A DNA stretch of 64,000 bases from UBA11574 sp964591175 (GCA_964591175.1 CAZQAF010000003.1:1-64000), one strand, 5' to 3'. Positions 26,836 through 35,378 are shown, numbered from the stretch's first letter. Numbers and translations are program-made. The notes: a model not told the origin generated them from the sequence alone.

Positions 26836-27532
26836 GGTGAAAAATATCGATGTGTTTTATGGAGATGTCCAAGTCATTTTTGATCTTTCCCTTGAAATCG
26901 TAGAAGGCGAAGTGGTCAGCATCATCGGCGGCAACGGCGCCGGCAAATCAACGCTTTTAAAAACCATTTCCGGATTGATGAATCCGGCAAAAGGAGAAAT
27001 CGTATTTGAAGACACCCCCATTCAAACTGCTCCTCCCGAAGATATCGTTGAGCGCGGAATTATACAGGTGCCTGAAGGACGGCGACTGTTTACCTTAATG
27101 TCCGTGAAAGACAACCTGATCATCGGAGCCTACAACAGCCGTGCCGAAAAAAATGTGGTGTCAACCATGGAAGAAGTCTATTCTCTGTTGCCGAAACTAA
27201 AAGAAAGGGAATCTCAGCTGGCCATGACCCTGTCAGGAGGTGAACAGCAGATGGTAGCTATCGGCCGGGGTCTAATGGCCAGACCGAAGTTGTTGATGCT
27301 TGATGAACCTTCGTTGGGACTTGCTCCGATTCTAATAAAAGACATTTTCCAAACGGTACAGAAGATTGCAGCCCAGGGCACCACAGTGCTTTTAGTTGAA
27401 CAGGATGTTAAACATTCACTAAGTTTGAGTGATCGCGGATATGTGATAGAGCATGGTCGCATTGCCATGGAAGGTCCGGCTAAAGATCTGCTGGATGACC
27501 CTCATATCAAAACAGCCTATCTGGGGATGTAA
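26822..27532 (+). CDS. livF: Liv ABC transporter ATPase LivF
   Basis: A 236-residue ABC ATPase: Walker A GGNGAGKST, signature LSGGEQQMVAIGRGL, Walker B LLMLDEPSLGLAP, and switch His in LLVEQDVKH. The ATG at 26822 overlaps livG by 14 nt. It is the last transporter gene before aor. Confidence 0.92.
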   Translation: MSFLEVKNIDVFYGDVQVIFDLSLEIVEGEVVSIIGGNGAGKSTLLKTISGLMNPAKGEIVFEDTPIQTAPPEDIVERGIIQVPEGRRLFTLMSVKDNLIIGAYNSRAEKNVVSTMEEVYSLLPKLKERESQLAMTLSGGEQQMVAIGRGLMARPKLLMLDEPSLGLAPILIKDIFQTVQKIAAQGTTVLLVEQDVKHSLSLSDRGYVIEHGRIAMEGPAKDLLDDPHIKTAYLGM

Positions 27533-27585
27533 GCCCAAAAGGAAAAAGAAAAGAGGATATAAGGAAAACCACGGATGACCACGAA

Positions 27586-27619
27586 TTAACACAAATAAAA
27601 ATAATGTTATTTGTGTTAA
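27586..27619. repeat. perfect 13-bp inverted repeat between livF and aor
   Basis: TTAACACAAATAA and TTATTTGTGTTAA flank an 8-nt spacer. The flanks (accacg.../...tgcggtt) extend the symmetry imperfectly. It could be an operator, an mRNA hairpin controlling aor, or a copy of a dispersed palindrome. Confidence 0.6.
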
Positions 27620-27648
27620 TTTGCGGTTATTTATTTAAGGTGAAAACC

Positions 27649-29430
27649 ATGCATGGATTTTATGGAAAAATTCTAAAAATCGATTTGAATAAAGAAACGT
27701 ATCGCATCTCTCCGATAGATGACCATATCCTGAAAGCCAATCTTGGCGGAAGAGGGCTTGCCACCGATCTGCTGCTCCGCTACAACCCGCCGGGCGTGGA
27801 TCCGTTGAGCCCAGAAAACCATTTGATATTTGCCATCGGCCCGATGACCGGGAGCGCGATTTGGGGTTCCTGCCGTCACGGGGTATTCACAAAATCTCCC
27901 CAGACCGGCTTTTTTTCCGAATCTTATTCGGGAGGAACCGTGGCCGAACACATGAGTGCTTCAGGATTCGATGCCGTCGTGATCAGCGGCGCCGCCCAAA
28001 GGCCGGTTTGGATAGAGATTGGAGAAGAAAAAGCGTTCTTTCATCCGGCCGAGGATCTCTGGGGAAAAGACACGTATGAAACAGAAGACCGCGTCAAGGC
28101 GTGGATCAAACAACATCGCCCGGAAACCAAAAAATGCGGGGTGGTCTGCATCGGGCCGGCCGGCGAAAACAAGGTCAGCTTTGCGGTTCTCGAAAACGAT
28201 TATTGGCGCAGTGCCGGCCGAACCGGTGTGGGGGCCGTAGCAGGTTCAAAAAGTATCAAAGCCATTGCCTTTTGGGGAAAACGGAAAAAGGAATTTGCCG
28301 ATATCGACGGGATGAAAGATTTCGCCAAATCAACGGCGCAGCGGTCAAAGGACGATGCCGGTGTAAAGGCTTACAAAAACATGGGTACGCCCATGCTGGT
28401 GGATATCATGAACAAGGCCGGCGGATTTCCCACCCGGTACTGGAAAAAGGGTCAATTTGAACATGCCGATAAAATTAATGCCGGCGCCCTTCACCAAAGA
28501 TGCAACGTTCAAGCCCATGCATGCCTGAAGTGTTTCATGGCCTGCGGTCGGCTCTCCACCATCAAAGAAGGAAGACACAAAGGACTTGAAATTGAAGGGC
28601 CGGAGTATGAAACCATTTACGCGTTCGGCGGTCTGTGCGAAATCGACAGTATTGAGGAAATCGCCTATTTAAATGATATCTGCGATCGCCTCGGCATGGA
28701 CACTATCAGCGGCGGCAATCTGGCGGCATTGGCCATCGAAGCTTCCCGTCAGGGAAAAGTCGATGAACCGCTGGAATTCGGCCGGGTCGATGCCGTGGCA
28801 AGGCTTTTAGAGGATATCGCATGGCGTCGCGGTATCGGTGATATACTGGCCAGGGGAATCAAATACGCGGCCAAGGCGTGGGGCATGGAAGATCAAGCCG
28901 TTCATGTCAAAGGCCTCGAGCCGGCAGGATATGACCCTCGGGTGCTCAAAGGGATGGGGCTGGCCTATGGGACATCGCCCAGAGGCGCCTGCCACCTGCG
29001 AGCCACATTCTACAAACCCGAACTGGCCGGGCTTATCGAACCTGACCAAATCAACGGAAAAGCCAAAATGTTTACGGAGTGGGAAGACCGTCTGACGATT
29101 TTCGATGCCCTGATTTTGTGCCGTTTTTATCGGGACCTTTATCAGTGGGATGAACTTTCAGCCATGATTCGGACAACAACCGGCATGGATCTCACCACCC
29201 AAGGAATGCGAACCGTTGCCGGTGATATCCTTGACAATATCAGACGGTTTAATTTAAGAGAAGGTCTCACGCCAGAAGATGATTGCATCCCAGGAAGATT
29301 TTTCAGAGAAGCGCTGCCTGAAACCGGTAAAATTATTACCGAAGATCAAATGAAACAGCTTCTAACCGACTATTATAAAGAACGCGGCTGGGATGAAAAA
29401 GGCAACCCCTTGCCATCGAACGGATCTTGA
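27649..29430 (+). CDS. aor: aldehyde:ferredoxin oxidoreductase (tungsten/molybdenum, AOR family)
   Basis: The protein has 593 residues. The N-terminus MHGFYGKILKIDLN and LGGRGLATDLLLRYNPP are AOR-family pterin-domain starts, and SYSGGTVAEHM and CLKCFMACGR (cluster cysteines) follow. It oxidises aldehydes to acids using ferredoxin. The ATG at 27649 has aaggtg upstream. An in-frame start at 27604 lies inside the inverted repeat. Placed after an aminotransferase and an amino-acid importer, it may oxidise semialdehydes or Ehrlich-type aldehydes. The final Cys ligand position near DDCIPGRF looks family-typical. Confidence 0.9.
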   Translation: MHGFYGKILKIDLNKETYRISPIDDHILKANLGGRGLATDLLLRYNPPGVDPLSPENHLIFAIGPMTGSAIWGSCRHGVFTKSPQTGFFSESYSGGTVAEHMSASGFDAVVISGAAQRPVWIEIGEEKAFFHPAEDLWGKDTYETEDRVKAWIKQHRPETKKCGVVCIGPAGENKVSFAVLENDYWRSAGRTGVGAVAGSKSIKAIAFWGKRKKEFADIDGMKDFAKSTAQRSKDDAGVKAYKNMGTPMLVDIMNKAGGFPTRYWKKGQFEHADKINAGALHQRCNVQAHACLKCFMACGRLSTIKEGRHKGLEIEGPEYETIYAFGGLCEIDSIEEIAYLNDICDRLGMDTISGGNLAALAIEASRQGKVDEPLEFGRVDAVARLLEDIAWRRGIGDILARGIKYAAKAWGMEDQAVHVKGLEPAGYDPRVLKGMGLAYGTSPRGACHLRATFYKPELAGLIEPDQINGKAKMFTEWEDRLTIFDALILCRFYRDLYQWDELSAMIRTTTGMDLTTQGMRTVAGDILDNIRRFNLREGLTPEDDCIPGRFFREALPETGKIITEDQMKQLLTDYYKERGWDEKGNPLPSNGS

Positions 29431-29593
29431 TCGCTTATCTTCTGTTCAATAAAACGGCCGTTTGGGACCCTTCAGACTGTGATGCCTTAAAATTTTATTG
29501 AATGCATCATAAAATGCATTATTTTCTTGTATAAAAAATAAAGTTGAATTAATAGAGATATGCTTGAATTAAAAAGTATTTAAAGGAGGATTT

Positions 29594-29662
29594 ATGGACG
29601 TTGATGAAAAATCTGACAGCTGCAAAAAAGACGGAAAACATAAAGGAGTTTTGTATACGTGA
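29594..29662 (+). CDS. possible upstream ORF overlapping speD (22 aa)
   Basis: The only strong ribosome site (aaaggagg) is spaced correctly for an ATG at 29594, which opens a 22-codon ORF ending at TGA 29660-29662. speD starts 10 nt later in the +1 frame. Either this is a genuine overlapping leader, or a one-base error in the A-run near 29622 hides the real N-terminus of SpeD. Confidence 0.35.
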   Translation: MDVDEKSDSCKKDGKHKGVLYT

Positions 29663-30014
29663 CGGAGCGTTGAAGTATGCCGGCATCCACCTTCTTATAG
29701 AACTTTGGCAGGCCAGGCATTTGACCGATTCGTCACGTATCCGGGAAATCCTTATCAAATCCATTGAAACGTGCGGGGCAACCTTGCTCGGCATCGATCT
29801 TCATGTCTTCTCACCCAATGGCGGTATTTCAGGCGTAGCCATTTTACAAGAATCCCACATGAGCATACACACTTGGCCGGAATATGAATATGCAGCCATC
29901 GATATTTTTGTCTGCGGCACCATCGATCCATATTTGGCCCTGCCTATACTGGAACAAGGGTTTCAGTCTAAAAGAACTGAAATTCAGGAAATCAAGCGGG
30001 GGATCTTAAAATGA
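29604..30014 (+). CDS. speD: S-adenosylmethionine decarboxylase proenzyme SpeD
   Basis: The protein has 136 residues. ESHMSIHTWPEY near residue 87 is the self-processing site; the Ser becomes the pyruvoyl group. GIHLLIELW and the DIFVCG segment also match bacterial SpeD. It makes decarboxylated SAM, the aminopropyl donor for SpeE. The start is uncertain because the strong ribosome site belongs to an overlapping upstream ORF. It overlaps speE by 4 nt (ATGA). Confidence 0.9.
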   Translation: MKNLTAAKKTENIKEFCIRDGALKYAGIHLLIELWQARHLTDSSRIREILIKSIETCGATLLGIDLHVFSPNGGISGVAILQESHMSIHTWPEYEYAAIDIFVCGTIDPYLALPILEQGFQSKRTEIQEIKRGILK

Positions 30015-30865
30015 CGGAACACGTTCAATGGGTGGGTGAAAAATGGAAAAATGTTGAAACGCGGTATCGCATTAAAGCGTTCCTTTATGAGGGAAAAAGC
30101 GAGCTCCAACATATTCAACTGGTGGATACCCATGAGTACGGCAAAATGCTGCTGTTGGACGGAATCGTACAAACGACTGAAAAAGATGAGTTTTTTTATC
30201 ATGAAATGATGGTTCACATTCCGATGCTGTCCCATCCGGCTCCCGAACAGATACTGATCATCGGCGGCGGGGACGGCGGTGTTCTTCGCGAGGTGCTACG
30301 CCATCCGCAAGTGGAAAAAGCGGTCATGGTTGAAATTGACGCCAACGTGGTCGATTTTTCCAAAAGATATCTTCCTTCCATCAATAACGGCGCCTTTGAA
30401 GACAAACGAGCAGAACTTGTTTTTGCCGACGGGGCTGAATATGTTGAAAAAACGGACGGCACCTTTGACGTGATTATCGTTGATTCTCCGGATCCCATAG
30501 GCCCCGCCCGAGTCCTTTTTTCTGATAAGTTTTATTTTCATATTCGCCGGCGGTTGACTCCCGACGGCATTATGGTCCGCCAGACCGGTTCACTTCAGAT
30601 ACAGGCCGATGAACAGAAACAGGCTTACAACGTTTTGAATAACATGTTTACCCATGTTGCTTTCTATGTCTATTGTGTCCCAACTTACATCGGAGGTCTT
30701 TTTTCATCGGTCTTCTGCTCCGAGAACATTGACCCGAAAAACATTTGCCTCGATGAAATTCAGACCAAAGTCAACAACATTTCCCTTGAAACGACTTACT
30801 ACAACCCCGGAATTCATATCGGATCGTTTCATCTTCCTGAATTTTTTAAAAACCGTCTAAAATAA
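30011..30865 (+). CDS. speE: spermidine synthase SpeE
   Basis: An aminopropyltransferase of 284 aa. IIGGGDGGVLREVLRH is the dcSAM-binding glycine loop, VEIDANVV and DVIIVDSPDP are the acceptor and catalytic-Asp segments, and YHEMMVHIPM is the N-terminal motif. It makes spermidine (or an analogue) from putrescine and dcSAM. Its start overlaps the speD stop. Confidence 0.93.
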   Translation: MTEHVQWVGEKWKNVETRYRIKAFLYEGKSELQHIQLVDTHEYGKMLLLDGIVQTTEKDEFFYHEMMVHIPMLSHPAPEQILIIGGGDGGVLREVLRHPQVEKAVMVEIDANVVDFSKRYLPSINNGAFEDKRAELVFADGAEYVEKTDGTFDVIIVDSPDPIGPARVLFSDKFYFHIRRRLTPDGIMVRQTGSLQIQADEQKQAYNVLNNMFTHVAFYVYCVPTYIGGLFSSVFCSENIDPKNICLDEIQTKVNNISLETTYYNPGIHIGSFHLPEFFKNRLK

Positions 30866-30898
30866 GAAAATTTCTTGGCTTATCGAAGGAATTTTGGC

Positions 30899-31264
30899 AT
30901 GTCTTCTGAAACTAAATTTGGATGGGAGCTGATCTTGGATCTTTATGATTGCGATCCAACAGCGATTTCAAGCGAAAAAAAGATCCGACGGTATGCAAGC
31001 GCGCTGTGCGACCTGCTGGGCATGAAACCCTATGGGGACCCGATAACACCGTATTTCGGTGAAAATCAATTGCATACCAAAGGATATTCACTGGTGCAGT
31101 TCATTGAAACCAGTTCCGTCGTCGGCCATTTTTCAGAATATAACAACGCCGTTTATATCAACATATTCTCCTGTAAAGCCTATGACGCAGAAGATGCGGA
31201 AAGATTTACAAAAGCATTTTTCGGCGCCGCAAGTGTCAAATCGAGATTCATCGTTCGGGAGTAG
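30899..31264 (+). CDS. divergent SpeD-family protein
   Basis: The protein has 121 residues. Its layout follows SpeD: WELILDLYDCD resembles the LLIELW strand, and ETSSVVGHFSEYNNAVYINIFSCK aligns with ESHMSIHTWPEYEYAAIDIFVCG. The HxSIHTWPE self-cleavage motif is replaced by SSVVGHFSE, so any processing Ser would be one of the two Ser before VV. SpeD homologues with changed specificity (pyruvoyl ornithine or arginine decarboxylases) have been reported, and neighbouring speE fits that idea. A non-catalytic partner is the alternative. The ATG at 30899 follows cgaagga. Confidence 0.7.
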   Translation: MSSETKFGWELILDLYDCDPTAISSEKKIRRYASALCDLLGMKPYGDPITPYFGENQLHTKGYSLVQFIETSSVVGHFSEYNNAVYINIFSCKAYDAEDAERFTKAFFGAASVKSRFIVRE

Positions 31265-31317
31265 ACCAAAGCAGATAAAACGTTTAAAGAGACACCCCAA
31301 ACCGAGCGTTTATTAAA

Positions 31318-31446
31318 AGCCATCTCAAAAATGTCTTTTCGTCCGATATCGGCGTTGAGTCCTCGACATATTTGTGTATGTCTGCGGGTTGATCCTCGGC
31401 CTCGTCTTGATCTCGACCGAAAATCCTATTTTTGAGATGGCTTCTA
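31318..31446 (-). repeat. dispersed repeat family 1, copy C
   Basis: The shortest copy (129 bp), inverted relative to A and B. Its 15-bp terminal inverted repeats are perfect (AGCCATCTCAAAAAT at 31318-31332, its complement at 31428-31442). The right edge cttcta provides the TAG stop of the glycosyltransferase gene. Confidence 0.88.
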
Positions 31447-32700
31447 GTCAATCCCAAAGAAATTTATCAGGATGGCGCTTAACCATCGGCGCAGGAGTGA
31501 ATAGGAATAGTGACGTTTGGCTGTTTCATAATTATGATTGACCATTTTTCCCTTTGTTTGAGGCGAATTTAAAATTTCTCTGACCTGTTGAACATTTTTT
31601 CTGGTAAGGAATCCGTCCATCACAACCAGATCAAATCCTTTGGGCTCGATGTCCCTGATAAATGTTGAATATCGGTTGATCAATATGGGTTTTTTAAAAT
31701 AAACCGCTTCAAGAAACGCGTTGCCGAAACCTTCGTAAAGACTGGGGTAGGTAATAAAATCGGCATGGGGATAAATATCCCAGAGCGAAGGATTCGAATT
31801 GGTGCCCGATTGAGAATTCAACGGATCCGATACCCGAGTTTTCACCAGCCTCAAATCCACACCGCGTGTCCGTGCGGTTTCCAAGAGCCATTCGGAATAT
31901 TCGTATCCCTCGTCTCCGGCTTCATGGGAAATAACCAGCTTGTATTGAGGATCTTTCAGGCCTTCAATCAATTCAATGGCATGCTCGATTCCCTTTCGCT
32001 GGACAATGCGGGTCGGCTGCAAAATGATATGATCTGTAGGGCCGAGATCCAAAGAATTTCTAAAAGCCGCGGTTTGGTCGGCGTCTATATCGGGCGGATT
32101 ATCAAAGTCCAGTACATTGGGAATGATCGTAGATGAAATCCCCGTTCGAAGCGCCAGTTCTTCCTGAGCCGCCGAGTTGATCACCACATGCTCGATATTA
32201 TACAAGTTAGGCGGAAATGCCATGCGCAGGTAATCCCCCACGGCGTTGACGAAAAACCGCGTTCTTTCCCAATAGAAATCATGGTGGTGGGCAATGGTAG
32301 GAATCTGCGTTTCAGCGATAATTTCGGTTAATGCAATTCCCAATGGAATGTGCAGCGGTATGGTGAGTACATTCTGAGCGATGAGAAGATCCAGACCGAA
32401 TTGCGAAATAAATTCCTGAATCCTTTTTTTTAATAGTACTTTTAATTCGTAAATGGTTTCTGTTACGATAGAATTTCGTTCTTTGTGTCCGAATATTTGG
32501 TCATTGATCCACAGGTTTTTCTCGAATTTAAAATGGGCTTCGGGAACCAGTAAACTTCTGTTCGGATCCCTGTCCAATTCACCGGCAAACCAAAAACAAT
32601 TATGCCCTTTTTGTTTGAGAACTGTCGACCATTTGCTGGCTTCCATGGTAACACCGTCGGTGCCTGAAAAGCGCGTGGAAATAAAGCCGATATTTTTCAT
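31444..32700 (-). CDS. GT4-type glycosyltransferase
   Basis: This 418-residue protein has a GT-B fold. The N-terminus FISTRFSGTDGVTMEASKW is a typical acceptor-domain start. IILQPTRIVQRKGIEHAIELI and DFITYPSLYEGFGNAFLEA form the donor-domain motif with the conserved Glu of the EX7E region. HHHDFYWERTR is distinctive. The sugar and acceptor are unknown. It stands alone, with repeat copy C at its 3' end setting the stop codon. Confidence 0.82.
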   Translation of the reverse strand: MKNIGFISTRFSGTDGVTMEASKWSTVLKQKGHNCFWFAGELDRDPNRSLLVPEAHFKFEKNLWINDQIFGHKERNSIVTETIYELKVLLKKRIQEFISQFGLDLLIAQNVLTIPLHIPLGIALTEIIAETQIPTIAHHHDFYWERTRFFVNAVGDYLRMAFPPNLYNIEHVVINSAAQEELALRTGISSTIIPNVLDFDNPPDIDADQTAAFRNSLDLGPTDHIILQPTRIVQRKGIEHAIELIEGLKDPQYKLVISHEAGDEGYEYSEWLLETARTRGVDLRLVKTRVSDPLNSQSGTNSNPSLWDIYPHADFITYPSLYEGFGNAFLEAVYFKKPILINRYSTFIRDIEPKGFDLVVMDGFLTRKNVQQVREILNSPQTKGKMVNHNYETAKRHYSYSLLRRWLSAILINFFGID

Positions 32701-32897
32701 AATAAACGATTTTTCTGCGATCCGGTAACCGGGTTTATATTTTTAGTTGAAAGATAGTATAATATTAACAATTCATTTTTCAACCCTTTGATATTGAAAA
32801 GATCGTGAATTATCGAAATATGAAACATCAAATCGTATGTTTTATCTTCAAGATGCTGAAAAAATCCGTGTTTTGATATTAAAAGGGATATCAACTA

Positions 32898-32926
32898 TTG
32901 ACATTTTGAGAAAAATAGCGATAAAG
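32898..32926 (+). promoter_or_regulatory. possible sigma-70 promoter of the response-regulator-like gene
   Basis: TTGACA followed after 16-17 nt by GATAAA/ATAAAG lies about 65 bp upstream of the ATG at 32989. The -35 is consensus and the -10 is weak. Confidence 0.4.
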
Positions 32927-32988
32927 GCCCCATAGTTATAAGTAAGGAAATATTTTAACGGCGTCATGTTTTTCGCGAGTCGATCAGA

Positions 32989-34383
32989 ATGAAATCGATA
33001 CTTTTTTTCACCTCAAATCAAGATCAACATAAAGCCATTCGGAAAATTCTGAACTCCGGGTACAAAATAGATCACGCACAAGGCTTGGAACAAGCACTGG
33101 GTCTGTTTGGTGAAAAGCGATACGATATTGTTTTAGTCGCCATAGAAGCATTGCGCTCCGAAACCACCAATGGTTACACGGATACACTTCATCGTTTCTG
33201 GGATATTTATCCATCCGTTGAAGTCATTGTTGTCTCCGCCCAGGACACCATACGAGATGCCGTCATCGCCGTAAAGGCGGGCGCCAGCGACTACCTGACC
33301 TTTCCCTTTAATCCCGAAGAGGTCAAGCATACCATTGAAAATTTACATGAATTCCTTATCGTTCAGTCGGAGCTGGATTATCTCAGGGATAAATTCTGGA
33401 AATCCGACACATTAGAACTTGTTCAAACCAGAAGTCCTCAAATGAAGCTGGTTTTTGACAAGGTACGTTCCGTCGCTCCCACCAGAAGCACGGTCTTGAT
33501 TATCGGAGAAACCGGGACAGGAAAAGGGGTATTGGCGAAACTGATTCACAGACACAGCCATCGAATGAATGAAAAGTTTATCAGCTTACACTGCGGTGCA
33601 ATCCCGGACAACCTTATTGAAAGCGAGCTATTCGGGCATGAAAAAGGGGCGTTTACCGGTGCAATAAGACGCAAACTCGGCAAATTTGAAATTGCTAAAG
33701 GGGGGACCATATTTCTCGATGAAATCGGAACGATTTCTCCGGCATCACAAATAAAAATCTTACAGGTACTTCAAGACGGTATCTTCGAACGCGTGGGAGG
33801 GGAAGAAATTATCCGGTCGAATGTGAGAATAATTGCTGCTACCAACATGAATCTTAAAGCAATGTGTGAGCAAGGAACGTTCAGAAAGGATCTTTATTAC
33901 AGGCTGAATGTTTTTCCCATCGAAATTCCGACGCTTACGGAAAGGAGGGAGGACATCCCTTATCTCGCGGAAATATTTTTAAAAAAAATGAACAAATTTC
34001 ATCAAAAAAATATTCACGGCATACATCCACGGATAATAGAGGCGTTTAATAAATACACCTGGCCGGGCAACATCAGAGAACTGGAAAATCTCGTGGAACG
34101 CGCCTATATATTGGAAACGACGCATATGCTTACCCCGGAAAGCTTTCCCGGCGAATTGTTTGATGCCGATGAAGCGTCAACCCATTTAAAAGTCAGCACT
34201 TCTTTTACTCTGGAAGAGGTAAGGCGAAAGGCAATCGAAAATGTCGAAAGGCTGTATCTTAAGGAAATCCTCACTCAAAAAAACGGAAAAATAAAAGATA
34301 CCGCAGAAATCGCCGGCATAAGCCCTCGCCAATTAAACAAGCTGATGAAAAAACACAGGCTTCGAAAAGAAGCGTTTAAATAA
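32989..34383 (+). CDS. sigma-54 activator with degenerate receiver domain
   Basis: The protein has 464 residues: a receiver-like domain (1-120), an AAA+ domain with GETGTGKG, HEKGAFTGAI and IFLDEIGT, and a Fis-type helix-turn-helix (KIKDTAEIAGISPRQLNKLMKKH). In the receiver the acidic pair is replaced (TSNQD), the phospho-acceptor Asp position reads Ala (VLVAIEAL), and the conserved Lys before Pro is Phe (YLTFPF). It therefore probably cannot be phosphorylated and must be controlled otherwise. The -24/-12 promoter 357 bp downstream, with three palindromes between, is the likely target. Confidence 0.9.
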   Translation: MKSILFFTSNQDQHKAIRKILNSGYKIDHAQGLEQALGLFGEKRYDIVLVAIEALRSETTNGYTDTLHRFWDIYPSVEVIVVSAQDTIRDAVIAVKAGASDYLTFPFNPEEVKHTIENLHEFLIVQSELDYLRDKFWKSDTLELVQTRSPQMKLVFDKVRSVAPTRSTVLIIGETGTGKGVLAKLIHRHSHRMNEKFISLHCGAIPDNLIESELFGHEKGAFTGAIRRKLGKFEIAKGGTIFLDEIGTISPASQIKILQVLQDGIFERVGGEEIIRSNVRIIAATNMNLKAMCEQGTFRKDLYYRLNVFPIEIPTLTERREDIPYLAEIFLKKMNKFHQKNIHGIHPRIIEAFNKYTWPGNIRELENLVERAYILETTHMLTPESFPGELFDADEASTHLKVSTSFTLEEVRRKAIENVERLYLKEILTQKNGKIKDTAEIAGISPRQLNKLMKKHRLRKEAFK

Positions 34384-34508
34384 CCACCCTCTGAATATAC
34401 AATTTATTATCCCGATTTGCCGGAATGCCCAAAATAATACAATTTTTCATATTCCTATAGTTAAAACCTCAACACCTGCCCGGGCAAATTGGCAGATCCC
34501 ATATTCGG
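34384..34508. other. spacer after the regulator, nothing recognised
   Basis: AT-rich spacer between the regulator stop and the candidate activator sites; no gene seen. Confidence 0.4.
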
Positions 34509-34584
34509 TTCTTAAAAATTCGAAGTTTTAAAATCGAAGAAGAACTTTAAGTTCCGATAATTTAATTTGCGGAATTTTAAGTTC
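34509..34584 (+). promoter_or_regulatory. three tandem palindromic sites, candidate upstream activator sequence
   Basis: TTCTTAAAAATTC (34509-34521), GAACTTTAAGTTC (34542-34554) and GAATTTTAAGTTC (34572-34584) are related 13-bp dyads at 33- and 30-bp spacing, about three helical turns, 155-230 bp upstream of a -24/-12 promoter. This is the usual layout for enhancer-binding activators. Confidence 0.6.
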
Positions 34585-34739
34585 TTTTTATTATTCGATG
34601 TTATTTCAAACGGTTAATGTCTGTCAACGCGAATGATACCTTTAAGCGGTCTTTGCGGTTAATTTTATTGGAAGGCTTTCATTGGAATGATCATATGCTT
34701 TTTTCTTAAATATCACTCTATTTCAATATGTTATGATTT

Positions 34740-34756
34740 TGGCACGAGGATTGCTT
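34740..34756 (+). promoter_or_regulatory. sigma-54 promoter, exact consensus
   Basis: TGGCACG-agga-TTGCTT matches the full -24/-12 consensus with correct spacing. It drives the zinc-ribbon/acidic/DksA-like genes about 200 bp downstream. The leader contains a short ATG ORF (34778-34828, 16 codons, no clear ribosome site). Confidence 0.9.
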
Positions 34757-34958
34757 TTTGATTACTTTATATTGCCTATGAATGTGAAAAAAATAGTTGA
34801 AGTTGATATTCCGAGCATTATTCTTTGAGCATATCTCCGGTGAAATAGGCGCTGACCCGGTGATATGTTGCCGATTTAAACGGGTGGGCATGACTCGGGG
34901 CGGGCACAGGAAGGGGACAATAATTTTCATCTTTATCATATAGGAATCACTTAACGTC

Positions 34959-35177
34959 ATGCAAACCAGAACATTAGAATGCATCCAATGCGGCAATTCT
35001 TTCGAACTGTCGAATTCCGAACAGGAATATTACAGGCAAAGAGGTTTCGATGAACCCAGGCGATGCCCCGGGTGCCGAAAGAATAAACGGCGTGAACCCG
35101 ATAACGATAACCGCAAATTTCGAAATAAAAAGAAAAAATATTATCGAATGAAATATGATGATGATTCAATATTATAG
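34959..35177 (+). CDS. small zinc-ribbon protein
   Basis: The protein has 72 residues. CIQCGNSF at residue 9 and CPGCRKNKR at residue 40 form a CX2C...CX2C zinc ribbon of the type found in short Desulfobacterota proteins; the rest is a strongly charged, basic-then-acidic tail. A regulatory or nucleic-acid-binding role is plausible. First gene after the consensus sigma-54 promoter. Confidence 0.75.
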   Translation: MQTRTLECIQCGNSFELSNSEQEYYRQRGFDEPRRCPGCRKNKRREPDNDNRKFRNKKKKYYRMKYDDDSIL

Positions 35178-35189
35178 GAGGATCAAGAT

Positions 35190-35357
35190 TTGAATACCAG
35201 CGACAGATTGTATTTTTCAAAACATGCATTAGATTCTAACTTCGATGCTTATTCAGATGAATTGGATATATTCGAATTCGAAGATAATTTGGACCAAAAG
35301 CATATTTTTCGTGAAAATAATTTCGATGAGGTTGATGATGGTTTATGGGAAGAATAA
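35190..35357 (+). CDS. small acidic protein, TTG start (55 aa)
   Basis: A TTG start at 35190 sits behind a near-perfect ribosome site (aggaggatcaaga), 12 nt after the zinc-ribbon stop. The 55-residue product is very acidic (about 18 Asp/Glu) and rich in aromatic residues (FEFEDNLD, DEVDDGLWEE), with no known motif. It may bind the basic neighbour or mimic DNA. Easily missed because of the TTG start and size. Confidence 0.65.
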   Translation: MNTSDRLYFSKHALDSNFDAYSDELDIFEFEDNLDQKHIFRENNFDEVDDGLWEE

Positions 35358-35378
35358 TCACCGGGACCTTAATGAAAA

